Both the position numbers and the translations under genes were made by a program. Below, one piece after another: positions 23,047-34,500 of a stretch of DNA of 64,000 nt. The stretch lies in NCBI GenBank assembly GCA_947034895.1, contig OX344765.1:28463001-28527000 (forward strand). The letters run 5' to 3'. Under the pieces are notes generated by a model. That model ran no database searches and was not told the DNA's origin. It saw only the letters and a list, made by a program, of their open reading frames with translations. This stretch comes from Rhytidiadelphus loreus. Taxonomy: Eukaryota; Streptophyta; Bryopsida; Hypnales; Hylocomiaceae. Position 1 is the stretch's first letter. Every line of letters begins with the position of its first letter.

Positions 23047-26000
23047 ATGGGGAGCCAGGAGAATGTAGCTCGTTCCACTGGGCAAACGAAAGCAGGTTCG
23101 GGTGAAAGATTAAGGGCCCGCATACAAGCAGATGTGGCTGAGAGGCAGAGAAAGTGTAGGGCTAGGAAGCAGGCTCATGCGCTTGCAACTACTGTTGAGC
23201 CCAGTGTTCTTGAAATGTCTGCTCGTGAGATCAGACAAGGCGCTCAACGTATCCTTGAGAGCATAGACGAAACCTTACAAGCTTTTACTTTTGTTGAAGA
23301 TCGAGGTCGTGTAATGTAGAGAGTTTTCTCGTATGCAGGGTCCTCAACAAATTTGATGAACACTTCTTTTCATCTAGGGTCTGAGGGTAGGATTCACTTA
23401 GACATTGTTAGTGGCTTAAAGCAATCTCTTTTTGAGGTCAAAGCTGCCAGAACGGCTGCACAATTGGGCACAAAACATGCCATACTTACTGCAGTTGTTA
23501 GTGGAAGCTCCAGTTCGTCCTTGCGCGGCCAAGCCAGGGTTTCAGAAGTCCATCCACGAAATATAGCACTAGTGAAAGCTCGTAGGAAGGTTATGGAAGC
23601 AAGCGGAGTGTTCAAATGGACCCTGTCTATCAGGAAGCAGAGGTCAGATGTTCTCAGTGAGGAAACAAAGACAATAGTTCTGTTGTGGTGGGCTTGTGAG
23701 ACTCGCAACAGTCCAAATAGAAAGGAAGTGGTTCGGAAGAGATTAGTCGATGGTGCCATTGACATGAAGCCAACGCAGTACTTGATGGAACCTTAGGTTA
23801 TTCACCATCCCTCTCCTGTGTTTGGTTTCATTTCGTGAAGTTGATAGCAATACCAGGCGGATTAGGGTTTAGGGTAACTTGTATCGTGGTATTAACTTCC
23901 TCCTTTTTGTGTTGTTGATTGCATCAATGGCGTGCGGTGGAAATTGCGGGGATTTTTCATGCTGGTGGTTCTTCTGCATTTGCTATCAGGTACAGTCTTC
24001 AAAGTTTTTTGAATTGAATGTTGTAGTGATTGGGAGTTTGGCTTCTTCCTGCATCTAAGGGTTATATTCAGTGGAGTACAATGTTCATTTCTAGTTCTAC
24101 ATGATTCTATTGTAAGTCTCTTTGCTATTTCAAAGATTCATGTTGTATTTCATGGATGTTTTCAAGCCTGGAATACTCAATGGATCTACTTTGTAAGATT
24201 CGGAGGTTTAGGGTTTAGTGTGTGACGAAATGGTGAATTCCGGGGTCTACTGTGGGCTTTAGGGTTGAAGGTCCTCTTTGTGATAAAAAGATACTAAATG
24301 GGTCTACTTTCTAAGATACCAGGCCGGTTCAGGGTTTAGTGTATGACCGAATGGCGAATTTCAGGGTCTACTATGGGCTTTGAGGTGTCTTCAGGTCCTC
24401 TTTGTGATAAAAAGATACTAAATGAGTCTACTTTCTAAGATACCAGGCTGGTTCAGGGTTTAGTGTATGACCGAATGGCGAATTTTAGGGTCTACTGTGG
24501 GCTTTGGGGCGTCTTTTGTTCCTTTTTGTGATTAAGAGACCGGTTTCAGGGTCTAAGGTGGGATACTGGTCTTGTTTAGGGTTCTTTGGTGATGAAGTGT
24601 GCAAGTTCAGGGACCAACATGTGATATTGGGTGTGTTTAGGGTCCAAAAAGGAGAAGTGGCGGGTTGAGGTTGGTATTTAGGGACCAGCATGTGATATTA
24701 GGTGTGTTTAGAGTCCCAAAAGGACAAGTGGTGGATTGAAGATGAGATTTAGGGACCAGCATGTGATATTAGGTGTATTTAGGGTCCCAAAAGGACAAGT
24801 GGTGGGTTGAAGATGAGATTTAGGGACCAGCATGTGATATTGGGTGTGTTTAGGGTCCAAAAAGAACAAGTGCCGGGTTGAGGATGGGATATTGGATGGA
24901 TTTGGGTCATTCCTTTGAGTTGTCACCAACTTCTTGGGCAAAGGGTTTACTTTGTGGGATACTGGGCAGGTTCTGGGCAGGTTCAGGATGCACTTTGTGA
25001 ACAATTGGTCTGGTTTTGAGGTGTATTGGGCATGTTCAGGGTCGACTTGTGTACCAATTGGTTTGGTTTGGAGTATGAAATTGGTGTGCTATTGGGCAGT
25101 CCAGCGATTCACCTTTATTGTTCTGCTGTTGTTTGCAGATGGAATTCTTCTTGAGGTTTCAAAAAGCACGTCCTCTAGTGATCGTTGGGAAGAGATCTTT
25201 TGACCTGGTACGGCCTTTTTGGGTGAAGCGTATGAAGGAGCGGAATGTCTGTTGTTGCATATATCACGTGGAATTCCAAGAATTGCTTCAAGGTCTGAAC
25301 TACATGAGGCTGCGGTTTGGGATCCACTCGACCAGTACCTGTAATTGTGATTGCGATGAGGTATGTGCAGCTGCTACAACAATTGGGACTGGTTGCCATG
25401 GTAAGAATATGACGTATCCTGGAACCACAGCCTTGTGGGAATCTATTGTATGTTCCAAAGGTGAGTTTGACCAATGGCATGCTAGAGATTGCTTGTATGG
25501 TGAGTGTGAAAATTGTGGTGTAGATTACTTTCCAGTGTGTCCTGCTGAAGAAGATGGTTCGTCTCCTTTTTTGGTATCCTGGAAGAGATTTGAAATGAAA
25601 GAAATCTTAACTAAAAAGGGACTGGAAAGGAAAAAACTTTGTCTTACTTATAAGACTACTTCATCTGCTGAATTTCTAGAGTACTTGAAGCCTAAGTTGC
25701 AGTTTTTCGTCCAACACAATTTTGTAGCCAGGTGGGAAGATGCACAGTTCAAGAAGAGCTTAGAAAATATACCAGAAGATGGTATTGTCTCTGTGATTGA
25801 TTTTGCAGAGAATTACAGTTTTGAGGTTCAAAACGAAGTCCAATCAATGCATTGGCACAGCTATCAGGTTTCCATTTTAGTTCAAATTTCTTGGATTCGG
25901 AACCCCAATCCAAACCCTCTTGATCCTAGTACAAAGACGCTGATGAGGTATAATTTCTACATTTCAGATGACAAAAGTCATGATAGCTATTATGTGCAGC

Positions 26001-27064
26001 ATTGCTTGAACTTGCATTGGAAGAGTTTGTATGAATCTGGCTTCTATCTGAAGTAACATTGGATTTGGTCTGATGGCTGCTCTAATCAGTTCAAAAGTAA
26101 AGTTCCTTGGTACTACGTAAGTCGGTATCCTGCCCTTATCGGTGGTTGTGTGTGTGTGTGGAGTTTTTTCGGTTCTGGCCATGGTAAAGGTCCCCATGAT
26201 GGGGCTGGAGCTGTGGTCAAGAGGTACATTCGCACTGCTCAGTTAGATCCAGAGGTCACAGAATTAGCAAATGCTGAGCAAGTGGTCAATTTGTTGAGGA
26301 AGAATCTCTCAACTAGGTCTGAAACTTCTTATACTAGGACTAATAAATCTACTGTTCTGAGGAATTTTTGGCATGTGACAACAGCAGCACTAGAAACAGA
26401 GAGGAAGACTCCATACATGTGCATGCGGATTGCAGGTACGAGGGACTTGCACCAAATTCGGTCGGTAGGTGCCATGGAAACTAATCGCTTGCTAACAAAG
26501 AGCCTAGCTTGTTTTTGTTGTTTTTGCCTTGATTTTAAGTGGGATGAATGCGAAAACCTTGAGTGGACTCGTGGGTGGAAAGTAGAAGCCTTGATTCCAG
26601 AGAATGCAGCCCATGTCCGGGAAGCAATTGCTGCGACCTATGATGGTGCGCAGTGGTCTGACTACGGTGCAGACGGGGATCACTTGGCATCTTCTATGGA
26701 GCTCGGGCAAAATTTTGCCACTAATGCTAAAGAGGGCAATGAAGCAGGGGTTGATTTTGAGGTGTTGATGTGCACAAAGGTAGCCTATACTGTGAAGAAG
26801 GCTTTTACATGCGCATGGGGCCAAGAATTTGAGGAGGGAGATTTGTGTATAGCTGGATTATACTATCAGTCGTACGGTACTAACGATCGAAACTATGTAC
26901 TTCTTCGGAAGTCAAAGATTGCCCATGTCCATGCTTGGCAAGTTAGGGCAATCAAATTTCCTATGGAGCCACAAGACTACCGAGTGTCGAGAAACGACAT
27001 GGTGTACAGACTTGGCAGTCATGCTGAAAGTGGAATCCGCAGTGCATTGGCTTCTATAAGTTGA
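23047..27064 (+). pseudogene. Gene A: transposase-like protein with conserved DFAENYS / SDGC / HGKGPHDG blocks, broken by three stops
   Basis: Two-exon reading, 23047-23796 and 25139-27064, 891 codons. Exon 1 carries a basic segment (ERQRKCRARKQ) and SEETKTIVLLWW...SPNRKEVVRKRL. Exon 2 carries FDLVRPFWVKRMKERNVCCC, Cys clusters (CNCDCDEVC; CENCGVDYFPVC), VSVIDFAENYSFEVQ (Asp ~471), WSDGCSNQFKSKVPWYY (Asp ~562) and SGHGKGPHDGAGAVVKR (~597-613). I recall this block order from uncharacterised proteins in mosses and many animals, which look like RNase H-fold (DDE-type) transposases; the catalytic role is inference. In-frame stops lie at 23317 (TAG), 23794 (TAG, where CAG|GT would be a donor) and 26054 (TAA). 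No frameshift is seen. The exon 2 acceptor ttgtttgcag is good. The start is the first in-frame ATG. Confidence 0.72.
23797..25138 (+). repeat. Minisatellite-rich intron of gene A
   Basis: The intron holds two tandem families. About 24190-24520 has ~125-bp units (ctactttctaagataccagg, gttcagggtttagtgtatga, tttgtgataaaaagatac), 2.5 copies. About 24598-24890 has ~75-bp units (gggaccagcatgtgatatt, ggtgtgtttagggtcc, aggacaagtggtgggttga), four copies. Scattered gggtttagggttta words also occur. No coding frame continues across it. The minus-strand frames 24485-24691 and 24708-25004 are reads of the repeat. Confidence 0.8.
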
Positions 27065-27095
27065 GTTTGTTAACTTCCTTCATGTTTATTTTTGT

Positions 27096-27912
27096 GTGTT
27101 CTTCTGTAGGGTAGTTAGAGTAGGACAATCACACTGTAGTGGGCAGTTAGTGAGGTTCAACTCCTCCGTGATTGACCTGACGTTGTGGTTTTTTTTTTGG
27201 TTTCGTGGACCTGTCTCTAGATGCAGGAATGTCATAATTCAGTTACCGATCAGGTATCCACGAGACTGCACTAGGCTGCAGCGGTGTTTACGATCAGGTA
27301 GCGATTGCTCTTGTAGGAGGCTGCAGTGGTGATCACATTCACATACGTGCCTGTGTAATCAATTTTGTGTTCGTTTACACGTGATAGGATTTGGGCCGCA
27401 GCTTGTATAAGTGCTATTTGTGCTTGTGCTTGTATAATCTTGTGTTTTTCTGGTTAGATAAAATAGGATTTTGCATTGGTAGGAAGCCATGCAAATACAC
27501 AGTTGAGCAACATCTTCATGTGAATGTGACCAGAGCTTGTTTTGGCAATAAAATGAAGTCCATGGGACAATTTGGCTGTTCCTCATTTGGCTGCCTTGAT
27601 TCCTAAAAATTTAGTGTATACTTTTTCATTTTGTAAGCTTTTCTGTCTGCATTTTGGAAGTGGGCATGGGCAAGAGGGTATGCACATGTACCTGTACCTC
27701 CCAAACGCCATTAGCAGCATTAAACACAACAAACCAGATTGGTAGAAGGTAGTTAGGCTGATTTTGCAGTGCTGCGCAATTAATTTTGATGTTTTGGCTG
27801 AATCCAATGTTGCTTGAAATCAATGGCCATGTTGCCAAAAGCATGAATTGCAGTGCTTCAGGGAAGATGCTGCAAGCGATGTGTCGTACAAGTGACAAAT
27901 TTCTATGTTCCA
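27096..27912 (+). repeat. 3' tail of the gene A element, arm A of a large inverted repeat
   Basis: Directly follows the gene A stop codon and matches the reverse complement of about 30115-30880 over some 800 bp at roughly 80% identity by eye. Shared words include gaggttcaactcctccgtga, gttaccgatcaggtatccac, gccatgcaaatacacagttg, ttggcaataaaatga, gaagtgggcat and gaatccaatgttgcttgaaa. Open frames in it are not shared between the two arms in a coding manner. It is best read as the non-coding end of the element. Confidence 0.88.
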
Positions 27913-28090
27913 CAATTTTGCTGGATTTAGGATTCATTGTGTTAATGGCACAACCTTGGTAGGTAGTAGCAAAATCAAACTATTTATAGTACTTCACATT
28001 TGATTGGACTCCCTAACTCAAGTGGCGGGTTGAAAATGGATTATCATGTAGAATGCTTGTAGCATTTTGGAGCCTCATATCATACAAATT

Positions 28091-28871
28091 TATTGGGGAG
28101 GACTTGGGACTCTCCTGACCTTCCCCATTTTTTTCATTAAAGTTGAGGGCCCTATTTATTTACAATCCCCATTTTTTTCATTAGACTTTCTTTCCTTCCC
28201 CATTTTTTTCATTAAAGTTGAGGGCCCGATTATTTTCATCTCCCATTTTTCCCCCTAATTCATTACTAAATGATTTAGTAGGTACCTAGATCCAAGAGTT
28301 ACTAAGTCTTTTAAATTTATTAACATCTATAAAAAGCACCAATTTCCGTTGATAGATTGAAAATAGTTCATGCATTTAAGATTATATAATTAGTAAATTT
28401 GATTATTGAAAAAATTTAAACTTTTCAAAGAGTACCCTCCCAAATTTAGATATAAGTTATTAGTTACTTTATATGTACTTGTAAACTTTGCGACTTTTCA
28501 AATGCCCCCAAACGCTTCGTCTTCCCAATTTAAACTAATTAGCCAACATTGGTGCTTGATCAAGGACTCCCACCTTCCCCATTTTTGTTTTTATATGTAA
28601 TAGAAAATTCCCTTCCTTTATTTTTTCTTAATTGGATCTACTAATTATATAATGGAAAATGAATTTACAGTTGGGACTATTTAGGGTACAAACTCTAAAC
28701 CCTAAACCAGCACCCCTACAGATATTAATAAATTTAGAGGATTTAACACCTCTTGGGTCTACGTACCTACTAAATCATCTAGTAATTATGGCGAAGTGGG
28801 AAAAAATGGGGAGGGAAAAAATGGGCAAGGAAAAAAAATGGGAAGGTGGGAGGATCCCGGATTTACCTAAT
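28091..28871. mobile_element. Fold-back element with ~220-bp arms, possible TA duplication
   Basis: The left arm (28091-28340) and the right arm (28695-28871) are inverted: ttccccattttttt runs, gatttagtaggtac(c/g)tag, then ttaaat(t/c)...aaatttattaa(c/t)atct. The left arm contains a direct duplication of ttccccatttttttcatta-aagttgagggccc units at about 28118 and 28193. TA lies next to each end, but the extreme ends are only partly matched. No coding sequence. Confidence 0.7.
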
Positions 28872-29584
28872 AAAACAAAATTGCATTGCAACTCCAACAT
28901 TAGGCCATATTGTTTGCATTCAATTGTACTATTTTTTTGACCACTTTCAATTGTGGCCACATGTGATAAATTTAGGATTTAAATCAAAACATCATGTATT
29001 AGTTTCAATAAAATTTGAATTGGAGGCCTAACCAATATAGTTTGACATGTGACATTTACCTACTCTAATTAACACATGTCCATTTTAGAAAAAACAAAAA
29101 ATGGTGGGGGGGGTTCGAAGGCCCAATGGAGATTCCCCCTGTCTTAATGAGACTGAGGCATGGTCCGCCCTTGGGCCCCCAGGTTGAGTGATTAACACAT
29201 ATGAGCCTTTATATAGGAACCCACTCAATTAGCACCAAATGATATGGGATAATTAGGATCATAAGATCATAGTGGCTTCTCTACTAACTTATGAAGGGAT
29301 GTATTTGTGAATTCATTGTGCCTCAGTGGTCATTTAATTTAATGGCCATATGCTCAAAGGTCAACATGCATGCATCTAAATTAAATTACCAAGGCTTCTA
29401 TGTGCAAATTGATTATGCACTAATTTAATTTAGTAAATGTATGGTAAATTAAATATAGAGGCTTCTATGTGTTCTCAATTATTATGACCAAACGTTTGGA
29501 TACATCATCTAATATTATCTAGGACAAAAGTTTGGGGCAAGCCAAGACTTAAATTGGAATAATAGTATATTCATTTCATATTTT
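28872..29584. other. AT-rich spacer between the two tail copies
   Basis: No gene recognised. A C-rich phrase near 29105-29180 (ggttcgaaggcccaatgg) looks superficially like a tRNA T-arm, but no cloverleaf can be formed. A phrase related to the following array (agtttggggcaagcc) occurs near 29529. Confidence 0.45.
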
Positions 29585-30085
29585 TTTTTTCAAGTTTGGT
29601 AAAGTCCAAACTTGTAGATCATTCATTTCATATTTTTTTTTTCAAGTTTGGTAGAGCCCAAACTTGTGGATCATTCATTTCATTTTTTTTTTCAAGTTTG
29701 GTAAAGTCCAAACTTGTGGATCATTCATTTCATATTTTTTTTTTCAAGTTTGGTAAAGTCCAAACTTGTGGATCATTCATTTCATATTTTTTTTTTCAAG
29801 TTTGGTAGAGCCCAAACTTGTGGATCATTCATTTCATATTTTTTTTTTCAAGTTTGGTAAAGTCCAAACTTGTGGATCATTCATTTCATATTTTTTTTTT
29901 CAAGTTTGGTAGAGCCCAAACTTGTGGATCATTCATTTCATATTTTTTTTTTCAAGTTTGGTAGAGCCCAAACTTGTGGATCATTCATTTCATATTTTTT
30001 TTTTCAAGTTTGGTAAAGTCCAAACTTGTGGATCATTCATTTCATATTTTTTTTTAAAGGTTTGGTGCAAGCCCAAACTTTTGGA
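29585..30085. repeat. 52-bp tandem array, nine units plus a degenerate tenth, each a perfect hairpin
   Basis: Units start at 29591, 29643, 29693, 29745, 29797, 29849, 29901, 29953, 30005 and (degenerate) 30057. The period is 52 bp except one of 50. Each of the nine good units contains caagtttgg, a 6-nt loop, then ccaaacttg: a perfect 9-bp stem. Next come tggatcattcatttcat and a T run. The loop alternates between two forms, taaagt and tagagc, in the order 1-2-1-1-2-1-2-2-1. The long open frames across it are artefacts of the repeat. Confidence 0.95.
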
Positions 30086-30114
30086 TTTTACTTCAAGAAT
30101 GAAGTGGGCATTAT

Positions 30115-31020
30115 GGAACTCAGAAGTTTCACACTTATAGGACACACCGATCGCAGCATCTTCCCTAAGCACTGCAATTCACGCTTTTGCCAGCCTACCC
30201 ATTGATTTCAAGCAACATTGGATTCAGCCAAACATCAAAATTAATTGCGCAACACTGCAAAATCGGCCTACCTACTTCTTCATTGCATTTTGCATGCAAG
30301 CTGGTCAGTTGGGTTTAATGCTGCTAGTGGCATCTCTGAGTGCACTCCCTTTTGCCGATGCCCACTTCTAAAATGTATGAAGACAGAAGCTTACAAAATT
30401 AAAATCTGTACAGTACATTTCTGGGAATCAAGGCACTGAATAGTGAAACAGCCAAATCGTCTCATGGACATCATTTTATTGCCAAAACAAGTTGTGGTCA
30501 CATTCACAAAAAGATGTCGCTCAACTGTGTATTTGCATGGCTTCTTGCCAAAACAAAATCCTATCTCGTCTAAGCTAAAAATTCAGATTACACAAGCACG
30601 AATTGCACTGATACAAGCTGCGGCCAAATCCTATCACGTGTATATAAGAAAACAATTGATTCAACAGGCTGACGTATGTTGATGTGATCACTGCTGCAGC
30701 CTCTGCAAGCCTCGTGGATACCTGATCGGTAACTGAATTATGATATACCTGCATCCAGAGACAGGTCCAAGGAACCCAAAAAAAGCCTACAACGTTAGGT
30801 CAATCACGGAGGAGTTGAACCTCACTTACTGCCCAATGCAGCATGATTGTCCTAGTGTATCTCACAATACCCTGAACCCCACAGAAGAGAAAGTATGGGA
30901 GGAATCGACAAATTAAACTTACAGGAGCTAGTGCATTAAGGAATCCATTTTCACTGTGACTGCCTTTTTCTGTACACCACGTTGTTTCCAGCATGATTGC
31001 CAAGTCTGTACAGCACATCT
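30115..31020 (-). repeat. 3' tail plus gene A end remnant, arm B of the large inverted repeat
   Basis: The reverse complement matches arm A (27096-27912). Beyond the tail (about 30900-31020) it also matches the last codons of gene A: ctgtacagacttggcaatca here against gtgtacagacttggcagtca there. It therefore came from a second, inverted copy of the same element. Here the gene A end is broken and carries an extra duplication of gtgtacag. The 30800-31018 minus-strand frame is the residue of the gene A C-terminus. Confidence 0.85.
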
Positions 31021-31503
31021 AGGGCTTCTTACCAATTCTGAGTCCAAAAAAATTGAAACCGTGTATTGTACAAATCACTACATCATTAGGTTGCACCTGA
31101 AATTCCCCACCTTAGCAACAAACTCACAGCCTTACCATTCAGCAATCCAAAAAATGACAGATACACCCTTACCATTCCTTGATCCAAACATTGTGCGTGT
31201 CACTCATCTAAATTACACCAGCAAATTTTACAAATTCAGCGTCTAGATTAAGGTCCCAAATTCCACAAAGAAAGCATCTAGATTACAGCAGTAATTTTCA
31301 CGAAGAAAGAATGTACATTACAGAGGCAGAGTTTATGCCTAAATCTGCCTTCTCCTTGCACGGTATTAAACTTCTGCCGACATAGCATGGATTGTGACTG
31401 CAAGGTCAGAATTAAATCACAGAATTTTGAGAACGTAGCATACACAATAAAATCCCTATAAGTTTACCAATAAAGAAGGACAAAAACTAGTGCTTACAAA
31501 AAA
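31021..31503. other. Spacer between gene A remnant and gene B
   Basis: No recognised coding sequence. On the minus strand it lies between the gene B stop and the gene A end remnant, where the rest of gene A would be expected if the two genes belong to one element. It may therefore mark a large internal deletion, but no alignment supports this directly. Confidence 0.4.
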
Positions 31504-34500
31504 CTAAGGCTTGGATTTCGTAGCAGCATGTCTTGTTGTCCTTGCCATGGACACACACTCTGAAACCGGGGTCTTTCCCTTTTTTCCACTCCTGCTTGGC
31601 TTGTCGGCACCTTGATCAGAAGCTGCCGGCCCATTATCTTCTCAATTCAGGCTGGACGTGCCTGTTTTCTGCTCCGATGAAGTACCCCGGCTTTTCTTCT
31701 TGTTTGCCGCTTTACAATTTGAACGTCCACTAGACCCGCCCACGGACTTGTGTTTCCCTGATCCAGGGTCTTTGAAGCCTGCGGATATTTCGTCACGCTC
31801 ATCCTCTTATGATTCCTCATCAGAGCTCCCCTCCGAAGAACCCTCCTCCAATTCGGGCACATCAACCTCCACTGTCGGTGAAAGACATTTCTTGACAGCA
31901 ACTTTTCTTTTTCTGTCAATTGAGGGAAGCAATGCACCTACATGATCTGATCTCCCCTCCACATTCCCACCCTCTTTGCGCTTCTTGTTTGGAGAAGTAG
32001 GATTTAGAGGACCAAGCGAGTTGGTCTTCACATCCAGCACCCTGCTGCCCACTAAAGGACTTAGCGTCCCAGATCGTGGCCACCTCACAGTTTTTTGCAT
32101 GGACACAGATGTAGATGGCGTAATGGGATCTGAACATGTACCCAAACCGCCAAATAATCCCCCAATTAGCAAAATTGAATGTACAAAATATAAAAGCAAC
32201 ATTCATTGGGAGGGATACACCAAAGTTCAAAGGAAGTAAAAGTACTTATGTGAGACCAAAAAGAAAACTCATACTATCCTGAAGTCACCTCAAAAAATTA
32301 CAAGGTCTATCTAATTCACATGAAGGTACTTCCACTCTCTTAGACTCACCTAAAAAATTCTGAGTGTCCATCTAATTGACATCCACTTACTAGTACACCC
32401 TTAAAGTCACTGGAAGCCATTAGAGAATGTAATACAGTCACCGAAAATGCTACCAGCACGCCCTGAGATTCACTTGGACCCGTTAGAGAACTCCTGTAAT
32501 CACCCAAAATGCTACTAGCACACCCTTACAGTCACTTCAACCAATTAGAGAATCAACTGAAGTCACCCAGAATGCTACGTAATTCTCACTTGTCACCCAG
32601 AATGCTACGTAATTCTCATATGTCACCCCAGAATGCTACGTAATTCTCACTTGTCACCCCAGAATGCTACGTAATTCTCACAAGTCACCCATCAACGTTA
32701 CAAAATCCCAGTTAATTATCTAGAAGTCCTCGTACTCCAAGGAGTCACCCTAAACCATTATAGAGATGACAGAGTCACCAGCAGTTGCCCAGGAAGTGCT
32801 TGAGGGACCTTAGAGTCAGCAGCAACCTTGAGATTAGTCCCCTAAACTCACCGTGAAGTGCATGTCACCAAAAATTAAACCCTGAACCCATTTGAAGCAA
32901 CTGCAAAGTGCACTGGGCTGTTCTAGTGACTCTCAAATAACTCGTAATGTACTCTCAATTGCAAACTGTTACTTCAAGGCCCAGCAAAAGAAACTAAGGT
33001 CAATACCGAAGGGAATTTCTTGTCATTCACGGACTTCTACTAGAATTAAGGGCAGTGAAGGAATATTTAAAAGTGTAATTACAGTCTCAGGCAAACAAAG
33101 TCAACATCAGAGAACTGCTATACCTCAGCAAAGGAAATCTAGGTTAAGGGATAAGTAAACTTAAACCCAAAAAATGGGCAGCTCCATATCAAACTAAGCC
33201 ACCGTAAGAGAATTCACCAAGTCCGTCGAGGATTCCTTCAAGCAGTTTGGTTTCTTTTTCCGTTGAAGGAGGCTTTGTAAGTCCAAAAAGCGCCCACCAA
33301 GCAGGGTGCATTTCTTCCCCACAACCCACAAAACAACACTTTGTGTTGTTCCCAAACCACGATTTTGCACACCAAGAATGGTAACCATGCCTACATGAAG
33401 AAATTGTACAATCCCATGCAGGTGCAAAAGGGCCTAAGCAATATGAACAAGGGTGGGATATCACGCAACAATCGTCAAAGTCAGAACTCACTGATCTTGC
33501 AAAAGACAGTGGCCGTGGATGCAGCGCTGGCAGCTCATATTCCAGCTTCAAAAATCACAGCTGTGATTGAACCTCTAGCTTCTGCCTTGCAAGAACTTTA
33601 TTTTTTTGTGCAACGGCATCCCACTCTATCTCTACTGTATTGCTCTCATTTGTTGCGTTGGCGTGGTCCCGTTCACCTTTCTCAAACATCTCTGTAAAGG
33701 TCTGCACCATATCCACATGCGAGTGGAAGCTTCGCAACAACGGGCCAGCACTTAGCAAGGTCTCGAAACAAACTTCTGGAGTATCAACCACCTGAGCTCT
33801 TAACACTGCTAGATCAACTTCAATTTGTGCGAGTTTAGTAGAGGCACCTTCACGCAGTTGCTGCCGATCCGTAAGCTGGGCAGTACACCGTAAGAGCTCC
33901 TGGCCGCAGCGCTCTTTTCTCTCGGAGAGCGACTTCATTCGAACATCAGAAGCGTCCAACTCCTTTTCCAATGCGACGAACAACTCAATCCACTCCAAAA
34001 TCAGGTCGTCGGTAGCTGCTCTATCTCTAACGGCAGATGGGGGCATCTCGACGAGTGGCAGCTGGTCGTTCAAAAGGTAACCCTCCTGCTTGCAAGAAAG
34101 ACCAGTTGTGTCCAAAGATGGTTCTCATCTCCCACTCTCACTAACCCCACCCCCTAAAAATTTCTTGGCTTCTACTCTCTATAATCGCCTGAGTCGATCC
34201 CTAATAGTCCACTCAGCAAAAACGCACCAATTCACTGGCACGCTGGGTTCCCTCTTCCACAATGCAAACCCACGAGCCTCAGCTTTGTTGATGGTGCGAT
34301 TGTATGGCACCACAGTTCGTTGGTGGCAAATCATCCACAGCCGCTCCACCTCTTTGATAACGGCCTCGTCCTCGTGGTAGTTGTAGCGATAAGAGTTTTT
34401 GCCGTTGCAGGGCCCAAAAAACTTCTCCACCTCTGCCTCTGTAACGTCACGACCTATCTTCAGACGCTTCAAGGAAGGACCTCTGTTGCACAGGCCATAG

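Noticed and set aside
23317..23345. A 28-bp intron removing the first stop of gene A
   Set aside because: gtaatg...tatgcag has intron-like ends but is far shorter than plant introns known to be spliced.
26039..26092. An intron removing the TAA at 26054 in gene A
   Set aside because: The only GT...AG choice would delete the conserved WSDGCSNQ block, so a nonsense change is more likely.
29105..29180. tRNA gene suggested by ggttcgaaggcc
   Set aside because: No acceptor, D or anticodon stem can be formed around it.
29585..30085. CRISPR-like array
   Set aside because: Repeats are contiguous with no unique spacers, and the DNA is plant-like nuclear sequence.
29596..30140. Open frames across the 52-bp array as a repeat protein
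   Set aside because: They are created by the tandem repeat, start with non-conserved codons, and the 52-bp period is not a multiple of three, so no repeat protein can be maintained.
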